The translations under genes and the position numbers were made by a program. From Ananas comosus (Eukaryota; Streptophyta; Magnoliopsida; Poales; Bromeliaceae), in contig NC_033630.1 in NCBI RefSeq assembly GCF_001540865.1, positions 1,955,147-2,019,146 on the forward strand: a stretch of DNA of 64,000 nt, read 5' to 3'. Shown here in pieces: positions 1-13,105 of this stretch (within the stretch, counting starts at the first letter, position 1; each line of letters begins with the position of its first letter). Under the pieces are notes generated by a model that ran no database searches, was not told the origin of the DNA, and saw nothing but the letters and a program-made list of their open reading frames with translations.

Positions 1-38
1 TCTCGCCCTTGTATGCTCAAAAGCCTCCGACACCAAAA

Positions 39-3000
39 ATGCTCGTTAGGTTCTCCTCCGCCGCGAACTGTGCCCTAACCTCCTCCGATCACAACCAAGA
101 CCACCTCATCTTCGTGCCCAATCCACTAGTTTTCCACCTCGGCGGTCGAAGGAACCCGCTAGGGCTCTCTTTTCCTCGGAAGAAGAAGTTTTCGATGCTG
201 CGATCGCCATCCCGTGTTCGCTCCTCGATCAAAGAGGACGGGATCTCGTCTTCGGATGGGTACGATGCAAAATTTTACTTGACTTTGATCTAATTAAGAA
301 GGGGAGTGATCGGGTGTAGAATTTCTTCTTTGGAGCTTTTCGTCGAAGAGTTGTCGTTCGCGGTTTTAGATGTTTCTGAAGCACTAAAAATATCATTTTT
401 GAATAGAGCGTAGTAATGCTGTGTTAATATTTCCAATGGTAATGTGTTAATTTACTCTGGAAACCTTTTGGTTACTAGGTATTTGAAAACAGGTTTAGAA
501 TTTTATTTGTAATTACTCTCAAAAAAAAATATTTGTAATTGATCTGATTAAGTACATTGGGTTAAAAACGTCTTCTTTGAGGCTTTTTGTCAAACAGTCA
601 TTGTTCATGGTTTTAGTTTTAGTTTTTCTTTTTTTTCTAGCACTAAAAGTTATCATTTTGAATAGGTCGGAGTAGTATTATATCAATATTTTCAATGTTA
701 ATTTCTTATGTTAAGTTACCCTGCAAAACTTTCTATGGAAACTTGTTTCTTTATTTCAGAGAGCAGGATTTGCCTATCCATGGGGTGTCGAATACAGTTG
801 TTGGGGTCCTAGGAGGAGGTCAATTAGGTCGAATGCTTTGCCAAGCGGCGAGTAAAATGGCGATTAAAGTAGCGACCCTGGACCCCCTTGAAAATTGTCC
901 CGCAAGTGCTCTTTCTTATGAACATGTAGTCGGGAGCTTCAATGATGGTGATGCTATTCGCGAATTTGCAAAGAGGTGGGTTCTTTATGGATTCATTAAA
1001 TCTTGGTTTCTTTGGACATGATTGGTGTCTTTCTGTTTACTGCATTCTGTTTTTATTTAATCTTATGGGTGCATTATAGGTGTGGGGTGTTGACTGTGGA
1101 AATTGAACATGTTGATGCTGTTACCCTTGAACTGCTTGAGCAACAAGGAATTGATTGTCAACCTAAAGCATCAACTATAAAGATAATCCAAGTAAGGCTT
1201 GCCCTTATTGGGCTTTTTTGCTTGTATAAAGATGATGAGTTTTTCTTAAATCTTACATGGTTACGTAATGCAATTTCAAACTCTTTTGCCTGAAGCCTAC
1301 TTAAAAACGTAAATAAAAAAAAAAATCAAACAAGAGTTCTTATCCAAAAGTAGCTAGTGATGCTACTAGAAGAGATTCAGGTGATGCATATATTATTTTG
1401 CTACCATCGTTGTTAAACTAAAATGGAATATTAGGTTTTACTTATACAGGCCAAAGAATTCTCATCTCGCTTGTGTTGTATCAAGTGTCCTACTTGAACT
1501 TGTATGTTGGTGCTTCGGTGCTTGCTTTACATACTGGCTATTTTGTGCTAACTTAGCTTATAAAAGCTAGCAATTTCCACATTCCCTATACGCTCTTTGG
1601 ATGTTACTTCTGTGTTTTGCATACTTTATTCTATATATCGTGTAGGTTTACTAATGGAAAACTGGTGTTGACTATTTTCACTATGCCATGTATGGATATT
1701 TCTATATATCATGTTGGTTTTACTACCTTTTGATGCTACTATATTTCATTTGATACAGGTTCTTTTTGTGACAGATAATGTTGTTAAGGTTGATGTTTGT
1801 TGTATTTCCACTGCAGGACAAATATCTGCAGAAGGTCCATTTTTCTCAGCATGGAATTCCACTTCCAGATTTTGTGCAGGTTGGAAATACTGTAATCTTA
1901 ACAAGTGGAATTAATGATAAAAAGGTTATGAGAATTTTAATTTTGTTGATATTCTTGTCAAAGCAGATAGATGATTTAACAACTCTTGAGAAAGCTGGGG
2001 ACTTATTTGGTTATCCTTTAATGATAAAAAGCAAGAGATTAGCCTACGATGGGCGTGGCAATGCTGTTGCTTACAACAAAGAGGAGCTTCCTTCTGTTGT
2101 TACTTGTATGATCTTATGCCGTCATTTCTAGATTTTTTAGTTACTAGCTTCATCACACCTTGATTACCAAATCTTTACATACTAAACTTCTTAATTTATT
2201 TATTCAATGATTTTTTGGATGACATTCCTATTTTTGTTGGACATATATTGCTGGCTCATTTTTTCTGGCTGTCAGAGCTAAAATTCAAAATCTTTAATTA
2301 AGACAATAGATGATAGTCCTTCAATTAATTCCAAATTTATATCATGGTATTGGTCTGCTTATGGCAGCAACTTGTAAGCCCTTGTTTGGCACAATCTCTA
2401 GTATTTAATCTAATTTTAATCTCATGATGGTCTATGTTACATTAGCTGAATTATGAGTCTTAATAGAGTGTTACTTAAATGTTTGACTCCCAGCCAACTG
2501 ATAGACTAAACAAATGGTCAGTTTGAATTTTCAGAAAGTTCTTCCATGTCATGTGAGTTAGCTAATCATTGAGAAATTCTTCTGAGCATCACATATTTGT
2601 TTCTTCTCATGCAATATAGAGTAATGCTACACTTGAGATTAGTTATGAAATTTATCATACATTGAGAAACTTGTTTCATAATTCATAGTTCATGTTGTGC
2701 TTAGAGCGTCGTGCAGAATTTTGAGTAAGCAGGTTGAATGTGATTCAATTTTCTTAAAATATTTCGTGGTTTTAAGCAGATTTTCTATTAGTACTCAATA
2801 CTGTTCTCCGCAATCTGAATGTTTTATGAACGGCAAACATTTCTATAATATTCTATGATAGTCTTTTTGCAGCATTAGGAGGATTTGCTCATGGCTTATA
2901 TGTTGAGAGGTGGACACCCTTTTTGAAGGTTAGTAGTTCTTCTACATTATGTATATTTCGAATGTTGATTTCACCTTCTTTTTTACTTTTATTCTTGGAA

Positions 3001-6000
3001 TTCTCTCAGCTTCTAGACATATCTTTTGTGCTTTATCCAGGCTATATTTATTTGGATGATGGTATCCATGGGAATTCAAAATTAGATCATAGACTTAAAA
3101 AGAAATAGTTTTGTTTGGCGTTCGTGACCGAGTCTTTCTTCTACGTCTCTTATAGGAACTCTCCGTTATTGTCGCTAGAAGTAGAGATGGCTCTCTATCA
3201 TGCTATTCCGTGGTTGAGACTATTCATAAGTAAGGCTAAGGCTAGTCTTATCAATATTTTGTAATCTTCGGCTTTTAGCTTACATTTGGGCTTCTTAACT
3301 GTCAGAATACTCTAAAACCTTAATGATATTCATGGGATTCTGGTATCTGCAGGGATAACATCTGCCACATAGTTGAATCTCCTGCCAATGTATCAGAGGA
3401 AGTAAAAATACTCGCCAATGATGTTGCTCAAAAGGCTATTGGGTCCTTAGAAGGTGCTGGTGTTTTCGCAGTAGAGTTGTTTCTAACAAAGGATGGTCAG
3501 GTTTGCTGCTGTTCTTTAGGTTCAATAAATAAATTTTACCTTTTTTTTAGGGACTAGTTTCACCCCTACTCCTATAAGACATCAAATGTCAGAGATTCTC
3601 CCCTGTTAATATACATAACAACTCAGAAATGCCCTTTTCAGAGTATATTTAGCACTTTTAAAGACACATAATATTTTTTGAGGGCATTTTGAGTATTTTT
3701 GATTTTCAAACTGTTGTAGAGCATCTACAGAATTATATTTGTTTGGGGGTATGTACATAATTTTGTCCTTTTTTCCTCATCTTAGTGTGAGATGCTCTCA
3801 ACATGCTAATATGATTATGCTTCTGAATCGTCTGTAATGTTGACTTTTTACAATATCAATAGGTTTTGTTGAATGAAGTAGCACCTAGACCTCACAATAG
3901 TGGACATCACACAATCGAGTCGTGCTATACATCGCAGTATGAACAACATTTACGAGCTGTTCTTGGTCTTCCTCTTGGGGATCCTTCAATGAAAGTCCCT
4001 GCAGCAATTATGTACAATATTCTTGGTGAAGATAAGGTAAAAATATCATTCTAGGGATTCTTTTTATAAGACTATCTTGTTTTGCTATATTTTGTCTAGG
4101 GATTACATGTGGCTAGTATAATTATGACTGAGGTGAATGGTTAGTTTTGAATCTTTTGCTCTTTCATTGTTTCCTGGTCTTAAATGTCAACACATGAAAG
4201 GCTTCTCCTATTTAGTTCGAGCAGCAACTTAATTGAATTGCCTTTTCTGATCTTCATGATCTTCTCATCTTAGAAATTTCTTGATCCTTGAATACAATTA
4301 TATTAAAGTATTTTATTCCGTTTGCTTATGTAACAGTAACCCATATTTTAAATGATGTCGACGAACTGTTATTTTAGTACATGAAGTAGATCTAGTTCAC
4401 AAGTGAATTTGATAACTTTGGTAGCCTAGGTTTTAATTTTGTTCAGGACAATTTGTTTTTAGGGAGAAACAGGTTTCTATCTTGCTCATCAGTTGATTAA
4501 AAGGGCGTTGAATATTTCTGGGGCCACAGTGCATTGGTATGATAAACCAGGTCAGCTTAAGGCTATTTTTTTTTTTTTTTTTCATTTGTACTATAATAAG
4601 ATATCTTGTCTGCCTTTCCCTCTTTTAAAATAACATTTGATCATTTATTCCTGCAGAAATTCGGAAGCAACGGAAGATGGGTCATATCACAATAGTTGGG
4701 CCTTCTAGGAACGCTGTAAAAGCCCGCCTGAATAAATTGTTGCAAAGAGACACAATAGAGAGTTCCAAATTAGGTTGGCGTATAGCACACCACCAGTCTT
4801 TTTGATTTTTCTTGTTTATGTTTTTGTTTTTTTCCTTTGGTTGGGTGTTAAATGTTGCTTGATAAATTAATATGCACCTCTTGGTTGTAGTTACTCCATG
4901 CGTTGCCATTATAATGGGCTCTGATTCTGATCTCCCAACGATGAAAGATGCTGCAGAGGTTTTGGAAACATTTGGCGTGCCCTTTGAGGTTTGCATTCTG
5001 AACCTTTACTATTCTAGATGTTTCCGACTGTTTTGTACGGCAATCAAAAAGCTCTATTGCTTCTTTTGAGTACCTCACATTAAATATCGTGTCCTGTGTA
5101 TTGAGTTTTGCAGCTAACAATCGTTTCAGCACACCGAACACCTGAGAGGATGTACTCTTTTGCATTGTCTGCAAAGGAAAGAGGTATCCAGGTCATCATT
5201 GCTGGCGCTGGTGGTGCAGCACACTTACCAGGTTAGTTGCATAGGTGGGATAAAAACAAGTTTTTACATTTGTGTACCTGCAGAATTATCTATGTACATA
5301 TGTAAGCTTTCAAAATCTCAAGTATCCATATTTGTAAATAGATATTTTTGCTGGGTGTATAGTAATATCTCAAACAGTAGCGCAAGTATGGTTCTTTTTC
5401 GTGCATGGATGGAATTTGAGTTTACATTAAAATGTTTGATGTTTCTTAGGAATGGTGGCTTCTTTGACTCCATTGCCTGTAATAGGAGTTCCAATCAAAA
5501 CCTCCTCGATGAGTGGAGTTGATTCTCTCTTATCTATTGTGCAGGTATGCAACAGTAATTTTTCTCTTCATTGTTGGAGAATTATTTTGTTACTATTGCG
5601 TCTCTCTTGCAGAAAGAAATATTTGACTCTTTTAAGTTCTTATAGTGAAGCAACAGATTAGATTTAAATATAGAATCAGATAAGCGAAAAGCATTGGATA
5701 TATCTGAGAAATGATACGTATGTGGCAATTAAAATATTAAATATATGCTGTTACAATATGATTTTTTCTTTTTTTTCAACTTTATAGATGCCAAAAGGTA
5801 TTCCAGTTGCGACAGTTGCTATAGGAAATGCAGCAAATGCAGCTTTGTTAGCAGTTAGAATGCTTGCCTCTGCAGATGCTGATTTATGGGCCAGGTGGGA
5901 TAAATCATTTCCAAAAATCTCTGGTAAGAATTTGATTACTATATATTTTGTCACCTTTTAATTGTTTCCGCATGGTGTATCTGGTAGGTTAATCAAATAT

Positions 6001-6081
6001 CAACAAAACTTGAAGGATACGGTGCTAATAAAAGCAGAAAAACTCGAGAGTGAAGGCTGGGAGAGATACTTAAATCCTTGA
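39..6081 (+). CDS. PURKE: Phosphoribosylaminoimidazole carboxylase, chloroplastic (PurK-PurE fusion), 16 exons
   Basis: Catalyses AIR to CAIR in de novo purine synthesis, probably in plastids. Exons that I joined at GT/AG sites: 39-259, 760-975, 1080-1191, 1817-1879, 1967-2105, 2873-2928, 3156-3229, 3353-3500, 3863-4036, 4463-4550, 4657-4773, 4891-4988, 5114-5231, 5450-5544, 5788-5894, 5988-6081. They sum to 1920 nt, an open frame of 639 residues, close to the usual length of about 640. Residues 1-75 are basic and Ser-rich, like a transit peptide. The PurK/ATP-grasp half starts at [12 protein letters not shown] and contains [15 protein letters not shown] and [13 protein letters not shown]. 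The PurE half has [11 protein letters not shown] and SAHRTPERM. The start is the first ATG in frame, which lies close to the window edge, so a further upstream start cannot be excluded. No break is seen. The exon 5 donor (after 2105) is the least certain junction. Confidence 0.95.
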
Positions 6082-7794
6082 TTTTTATATATTCCTTTTT
6101 GGTAAAGTTCCAATCTTTGGTACAAATACTTTTGGCTTTTCTATATATTTCAATGTTACTCAACTTAGTTTATCCATTTTTGGAAATTTTTTTTTTCATG
6201 GGTAGGTGGTGTTTTAACTTACTTTTTGTCGTGGATGAAACTAGAAAGAGAAAAAAGGATTATCCAAGTTCACAAAGGACTTAAGAGCGAAAATGAAGGC
6301 TTCAGTTGCAGAATGTTTTTTTTTTCTTGAGAATGTAATCTCATATTTATTCCTTCTGTCCGAGCCACGAGCTCAGGATTGTGAAATTTCATAAATGGAA
6401 CCTCAAAATTTGTCAAAATCAGGCTTTTTTTTTAAGTGATGGGTCTTTTGGTTCATGGCTCCAAAATATTTGTGCCGTTATGAACTAAATTTGTATGTTT
6501 AATGAAATAATTGTTCTTTTCGTAAGTTGTGGCTATCATACATCTCATTTCATAAACTGATTTCGTCCTTTGGTTTGGTGCTCAATGAATGGAGACACTG
6601 CTGTATAAATCTCACCCAAGGATTAAGTACCGTGGCACGGAGTCGTGCCGAAAACTTACCGGCATGGTGCATGCCGGGCCGTGCTGATGTGTCTTGGTCA
6701 CAAAAAATATGTGTGCCGACATATAATGGCATAAAATATTTATTTTTTTTAGCAACAAATATGCCAATTATTTATTATGTATTTTTATCAAATCTTTTGA
6801 ACTTTATTGAGAAAATTACTTATTAATTTCAAAAATAGAGGGTTTTGACTTTTGAGTTGTGCTATCGGCATGGGGGCTGTATCTTGCCAATATCTTGTTG
6901 GCACGATACGGTATGGTGGATACGACCCGTACCAATGGGCACTTTAATCCTTGATCTCGCCAATAAATTTGGGTTTATTGGACAATTTGCTGCTGTGCAG
7001 GATAGTGCTGTGGAATGAACATTCAGACCTCTCTTTCCTGTATTTTTGTTTACTGTGTTTGCAATTTCGACTTGCCAATTACATGTAAATTTTAAGAATT
7101 TTTAGTTATTTTGGATAATGAAAAATGCTAAGTGTGAAGCATGATTTTTTCCTCTTCTTGTTTCGCTCATCTAGGCACTGATATATGTTTTAAGAAGTAA
7201 ACAAAGTTATTTGCATAACAAAATTTGCATAATTATTGTTTTAACCTTAGGCAGTAGGTTCTGGATTCAAATGTCTCAAAATTTTAAGTGTAAACGGGCG
7301 TGTGCAGAGTGTTTCGTTGCTTCTTCCACAGAATTTTTTTTTCCCCCTTAAGAAAGTTACTGTTCTTGTTATAGTCGTTTTCAGACCCCTCATAATTTTC
7401 AAATAGTAACTTTGCTTAACTAGTCCCTTTAATAGCTTACTTTTGTAGAAATTGATTATTTCGCATTACACCAGAGAAAAGGAGATTCTCAGGTTCAAAT
7501 CCCATCAGATTGATTTGTTTCGGACTCGTACATGATTATGACGGGCTTGGATCATTACCTTGTAACGTAAACTCAGCTTTTCTTTTCATCCTCTTCTTTA
7601 TCTTTTGTTTTATTGGCATAGTCACAAGAAGAAGAAACCGTGAAGCTAATTAAAGCTATCAACAACACGGCATGGGAACTACATGAGACCTTGCTTCACT
7701 TTTGCACTTCTCATCATTTCTCTATATACATATATATATTTCCATATGCTTGTAGTGAATCCTCTTATGCTTCTTTTCCAATTTCTGCTTAGAT
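6082..7794. other. Intergenic: 3' flank of PURKE and 5' flank of the next gene
   Basis: No gene is seen. The stretch carries the MITE at 6618-6953 and otherwise AT-rich DNA with T-runs. A stretch near 7490-7510 (ggttcaaatccc) resembles a pol III B box, but no matching A box was found. Confidence 0.6.
6618..6953. mobile_element. MULE-like MITE, 336 bp
   Basis: The ends are inverted: aaggattaagtacc on the left and, reverse-complemented, caaggattaaagtgcc on the right. The flanks atctcaccc (6609-6617) and atctcgcca (6954-6962) match at 7 of 9 positions, which fits a decayed 9-bp target duplication of the Mutator type. The interior is rich in ggcac/gtgcc motifs, including ggcatggtgcatgcc. There is no coding capacity. 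The superfamily is inferred from the target length only. Confidence 0.6.
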
Positions 7795-8777
7795 ATGGAG
7801 AGATTACGCTGCTCCATCGAAATGGAACCCCGAACCTTGAATGTGGAACAACTTAACAATGCGCGGGTATGTAACATTTCTTACAATGTTAAGAGCCTGT
7901 TTTACACGACTATGAGCTTATATAAAAATGCTGATCAAGTAGAGTTTTTGAATACCATTTTATTGTCTTAAGTTCATTTTAACTTCTGCTATAATAAGAA
8001 TTTAGCAACTTCTATTTTTGTCAAATGTGTTGCTGTAGCTTCTCTGATTAGAAAACTCGTTGAGAAATTAGAGAGCAAGCACTTAAGACTTTTATGAGTA
8101 AGGTGTTCACTTTCAATTGACGCTATGCAGGAAGCAGCGATGGATGTAGTCCAAGAGAAGGAGCCAATAGAAGCCTCGATTATTTTCACCGAGGTAGTAC
8201 CATTAGTTCAAGCACTTAATGCTAATGTTTGGATCGATAGAATAAGAGAGAAGTGAAAAGAAAATAAAAAGGAAAAAGCACAAGAAATGAAACAAAAAAA
8301 AAAGACTATCATGTGATATTTAGATATGTAGAAGAGAACATACATAGGAGAGCAAGTTTTTAGTAGTGCTATTTTCTCTCTTCTTTTCTCTTCACTTTTT
8401 GGGAGGAGAAAAAAAAAAAAAATCATTAAGGGGCCTATTCTCTCTCATTTTCTCTGTATTAATTTCCTTCCTGTTATTTTAAGTTTCATTTGAAATGAGA
8501 AAAGAAAATGATATTCTCTTGAAATATTCAATTATGCTAGCTAATTACAAAACTCTCTATTTATTGTATTGACTACTTGCAGGGAAAAAAGGCTGTACTT
8601 ACAATGAGAGAAATGGAAAAGAAGATAGAGAGGCAAAACCAGTTTCATAAGCTTGTTGAGATTAAAGAGGCGCTTGAAGTTCCCAACACATCTGGGGATT
8701 ATCCTTGTTCTCCAAACAATTCCGAAGAATCTCCTGATGATAACACAAGAAAGGAGCCCTTATCATCTCCATTTTGA
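7795..8777 (+). CDS. Small uncharacterised plant protein, 109 aa, 3 exons
   Basis: Three exons, 7795-7866, 8131-8193 and 8583-8777, join in phase 0 at clean GT/AG borders into one open frame of 109 residues. The N-terminal half (LNVEQLNNAREAAMDVVQ, then PIEASIIFTEG) looks like a short helical module. From memory it resembles small plant proteins with an EQL..AR.AA..V...EEA..IFTEG pattern and no assigned function; that resemblance is a recollection, not a search. The middle is a charged helix (MREMEKKIERQNQFHKLVEIKEAL) and the C-terminus is acidic and Ser/Pro-rich. There is no signal peptide or membrane segment. An alternative start is Met10. The acceptor-like cttag just before the ATG allows an upstream non-coding exon. 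Confidence 0.75.
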
Positions 8778-9835
8778 ATTGGAAGTGTCTCTGCTATTGC
8801 TCTAGACTAGATTTTTGAGGAGATTGTAAATTTTTATGTTGTAGCAATAATGGCATAGCCACTGATTGTTATGTTCTTGTTATTTATAAACTTTTTGAGT
8901 CATTTTTCTTATGAGGGATCCTTTCATTGTGTTAGAGCCATCCTTCAACTCGAATTATTTCTTGAGGTTTTTGAGTTCAATCTCCACTTTTAACATTTAA
9001 TGCATGATATATATGTGGGCGTGTGATGTTATTGTTTCGTGAGACTGCCATTCTTTGGATGAGAATATTTATTATTAATCATATATCAAATCAGCCAACA
9101 CAAATAATACCAAGTGTGTATGTTATTAGTAAATATGCTCTCGATTCATTCCAAGTATCATCTCTTACCACTAATGTGTTGGTATGTAATATACAACAGG
9201 TTTTTGGATATTTATATTTATAGTAGTACTAATATATAAATAAACAAATATTAAAAATTGATTATTGATGTGCTGAATATTCTTAATTGTAAGTAATAAT
9301 TGATTAAATTTATAAGTATATATATATATATATAGAGTAGAGCAACTGTGCTATTAGGAGCACAGCAGCCCTTGTGCTCCTAAGTTCTTAACTGTCCATC
9401 AAATTTGATGGGTGGTTAGGGTGAAAGAGAGAAGAGAAATTGAGTTTAGGGTTTAGGGACTCTTTCACCCTAATNAGAAAATATGTCATTTTATGCTAGA
9501 CACTTCATTAATTTTGAATTTTTAATCAATGACGAAATTATTTTTATGTTGATTATAGATAATATTAGATTACTTATTTCAACATCCAAATAAGAGTTTA
9601 GAGTATTATGGTATCATTATTGGTATCTAATTTTGTACCAATAAAATAAAAAGAAGAAAAAGAGTGTTCTTTATATTTAGCTATTTTTTATTACTCCAGC
9701 AAAAAAAAAAGAAAAAAAAATCGGTGAGTTTTCTTTAACTATTTTTTATTGCTCAAGATAAAAAATAAAAATAATCCCTTATCTTAAACCCCCCAAAAAA
9801 AAGAAAAAAAAAAAAAAAAAAACCCTAGCGCGAAG
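8778..9835. other. Intergenic with truncated foldback repeat and an N join
   Basis: The stretch holds AT-rich DNA, (TA)n near 9320, and a repeat fragment at 9345-9474. That fragment contains ttaggagcaca...tgtgctcctaa and an inverted agggtgaaagag/ctctttcaccct pair. It is cut by a single N at 9475. Poly-A-rich DNA then leads into the NUP35 leader. No gene is seen. Confidence 0.55.
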
Positions 9836-12072
9836 ATGAGCACCACCATCCACCGAAGCTCCAAGGCGGAGCGCCCCAATCCCCACTCCCTCTTCTTCCG
9901 CGACCTCGCCTCCCCCATCTCCGCCTCCCGCTCCTCCTACTCCTCCGCCGCCGCGGCGCGCTTCGCCACCCCCGGCCAAGCCGCCGCCGTATCCGCCCTC
10001 CGCCGTGAGAGCTCTGCCGCCGCGCCCCCTCCGCCTCCCCCCGTCCTCTCCCTCGACGATCGCCCCGACTTCTCCCCGGAGCCCCTCCCCCTCTCCGCCG
10101 CCGCCGCCGCCGCAGCCGATCTCTCCCCCTCGCCCCCGCCCCCGCCCCCCGCGCGGAGCTACCTCTTCTCCACCCCGTCCCCTCTCCGGACGAGGCCCGA
10201 CGAGGCGGCGGCGGCGAGCCCCAGGAGCGCGAGCTGGTGGTCGCCGGCGAGGAGCGGCGGCCCCTTCGGAAGCGGCGGCGGTGGATCGGATCGTGAGGAG
10301 AAGGGGAAGGCTGGCTCGCCGGTGGAGGGCGTGGTGCAGCCCGGGGCGCTCATCATGCTGCCGCCGCCGAGGGAGGTGGCGAGGCCGGAGATCCAGCGCA
10401 CCGCCTTGCCCGTGGGCGAGCTCGATGAGGAAGAGTGGGTCACGGTTTATGGGTATGATTCCAAGCCATCTTTTTTGCTTCTTTTTTAGTCAATTATTGT
10501 TGCTAAGCCTACTTTTAACATTGTAGATAGCTAGAGACCTCTTCGTAGTCGAATTCAAGGCATTTTAAGCTATTAAAAGAACTCAATTGATAGTATTGAG
10601 AAGGGAATTGGTTTTGTGAACCCTAAGGATGGATATTTTTTCCTTATCTCTTTGAGCTGAGTGATTCAGCTAATGTGGTAAAATACCTATTGAATTTTTA
10701 GAAAGCTCAAAGCTCTTCCCACCCTGTGGACATCTAATGAGCAGCGGGGAACATCAAAACTAAGTTTTGGGTTGTTCACACTGACCGTGAAATGGTGGTG
10801 GTTCTTTAACTGTAAACTAGCTATTGTTATTTTATCGCATTGTAGTCAGAATACGTTCTTGACTTTGGCAACGCCGTTGGGATAGTAACTCGAATTTCTC
10901 TTTTGCATCTTTCCTTACAAAATGTTAGTTTTCACTCTTAACAGTGCCGGTGCAAATTATATGATCCTGTCCAATTTATCTCCAATTTACTTATGTTTGA
11001 TCTGATTAAAGGTCAAGTCAAACGGGATTTAGGATTTTGTGGAATTTAACTATTTCTAGAGATCTTATGGGAGTCAATATCTGGACTGGATACAGTGACG
11101 CTTTTGGATTGTTTTTACACAAACTTCAATCGGCACCTATTAAAATAAATTCGTAGATGATGATTGATGAGGTTTCCTTTGTTGGCTGGTTTATAACTTT
11201 AACCATTTCTTTTTGATATCTGTTTGTAGGTAATTTTGTTTGTCGTGAATCTTAACTGAAGTGATATATTAGCAGAGCTTCTGCATGGGAGTGATTTATA
11301 TCCTCTTATGTATGTTGGTCACTCTTACTAGCGGAGAAAGTATGGTTATTTGATCTTCGATACCATTGCACTGTTCTTATGAGCTAACAGAATCCAATCG
11401 TTTAATATAGTGCTGATGCCTTGTGTATGTTACAGATTGCATGTATATTTTTCTTATTGTACTTGACATTTAATGCCTGGTTTCCTAATTGTTCTGTCCA
11501 GATTTTCCCCTGCTGATACCAACTTGGTGCTCAGAGAATTCGAAAAATGCGGAGTAATCTTGAGACACATCCCCGGTTCAAGAGATGCAAACTGGATGCA
11601 TATTCTGTACCAGGTACTCTTCCTTCCCTATAGTTGTATTGGTACTTTAAGTGTGGTATTTCATTTCCCCTAATTATGGAGACTATTTGTTAAACATCAT
11701 GTTGTTTTGCCTAACTTTTCTTCTTTTTTTGTGCTGTTTTAGAGCCGATATGATGCTCAGAAAGCACTTGCGAAGCATGCGCAGAAATTAAACAGTGTTC
11801 TCATTATTGGGGTGAAGCCTATTGATCCAAGGCAGCGGCAATATTTGAATGAGAGCCTCAACAACAACTATACTGCAGGCTTTTTGGCTCCCGTGCCCTC
11901 ACCTCCAACCAGTTCTGTAACCCGGAGTACCGCTGGACTGTTTCTCCGGCCTTATCAATTACAAAATGGTGGTGCCGCCCCCCATGATGGCGCCCGCCCT
12001 TCTTCTGGAGCGATTGCTTCTCCGGCAAAATCGGTCCTGTCCAAAGTCATGGACTTGATGTTTGGCATATGA
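9836..12072 (+). CDS. NUP35: Nucleoporin NUP35/NUP53-type (MPPN domain), 3 exons
   Basis: Component of the nuclear pore inner ring that links membrane and scaffold nucleoporins. Exons 9836-10452, 11502-11613 and 11743-12072 total 1059 nt, giving 352 residues. The first 190 residues are a low-complexity Ala/Pro/Ser region encoded by very GC-rich DNA. It starts MSTTIHRSSKAERPNPHSLF and includes the RFATPGQAAAVSALRRE stretch typical of plant NUP35. The RNP-like Nup35 (MPPN) domain spans about 200-280: WVTVYGFSPADTNLVLREFE, then ILRHIPG, WMHILYQ, and LIIGVKPIDPRQRQYL. The C-terminus (LSKVMDLMFGI) is an amphipathic segment of the sort that binds membrane in this family. The start is the first ATG after a purine-rich leader. 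Overlapping GC-rich frames on both strands are shadows. Confidence 0.94.
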
Positions 12073-13105
12073 GTGAGGATAAGCTCGTTCTTTTCTTTTT
12101 CGAATATGGGTCCCTTCTTTCCTGAAAATTTAGTCTGTTTAGTTCCTTCAACCTCAGCAAGGAAGAGGGATCTTCGCCAAGCAGTTATTGACTAATCTGT
12201 ATGCTTTCGAGGCAATTATGCATGTATGCTGCACTGTTTCTGGAGTTTCGAGTCAGGCATTGTTGTGGGAGTTTCGTCTTCATTTTGTAATGTTGTATGA
12301 GAATCAATTCTGTCGAGCGTATACGTTGTTCCGGATAATTCTTTTTACATCAATAATCGATACAAATCATCACGAGTCACATTTTTTTCTTCTCTCGCAC
12401 CAAGTATTCTGTTGATTGAACTGAGTTAATGTTCTTCCAAACTAAACACTTTTTTTCTTGATTTATTTAAGTGGATTTAACCATGACCCTTTTGATTTAT
12501 CAGGTATAGGCAGAGGTTGATGAAGAATCTTTTCCATATTTAGAAGCAATATTGAGATCCTCTCAACGTTTAAAATTTTTGGAGTCGAATGATTTTTACC
12601 AAATTGGTTGATAATTTCATCAAATTCAATAGTTTAAATTACTCTACCAGATGGAATTAGATTATTTATCTGCCTGTAACTAGTTGTGCCATGAAATCTA
12701 ACAAAAGCTTTTTAACTTCATCAACTATTAAAAAAAAAAAAAAAAAAAACTCGTGCAGTAACTAGTTAGAAGGGAGTTTCCATATAGTTTTACTTTTTTT
12801 CTTTTTTCAATGGCACGTGCACACGTGCGACTATAACCGCTACCAGGGGTTCTCTCATCTCACGCAGTAACTGTATTTCGAGCACCACGATCTCCACTTT
12901 TTTAGGCCCCAACAACTGCCCATAACGGCTATTATACGTACGCATCTCTTCGCATTGTGACTTTTTTGTGAACAGAGCCTCTCCTCATATTCACAACCGT
13001 TGCAGTACTCTTTCCAACACTCTTAATTTAGAGCCATTCACTTTCACCATTCATCCCATCCTACGAACTTTCAAGCACCCACCACACACAGTCGAAGGTT
13101 TGGAA
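12073..13105. other. Intergenic: NUP35 3' flank and phytocyanin promoter
   Basis: No gene is seen. Poly-A runs lie near 12730-12750. An ACGTG-rich cluster (ggcacgtgcacacgtgcgac, about 12811-12830) contains the G-box cores cacgtg and cacgtgc and is a plausible bZIP/bHLH target for the downstream phytocyanin gene. Confidence 0.5.

Noticed and set aside
7480..7520. B-box-like ggttcaaatccc as a tRNA or SINE
   Set aside because: No A box at the right spacing and no stem closure.
9779..10443. Minus-strand and alternative-frame ORFs over NUP35 exon 1
   Set aside because: They are shadows of the GC-rich low-complexity exon. The plus frame joins to a complete Nup35 domain.
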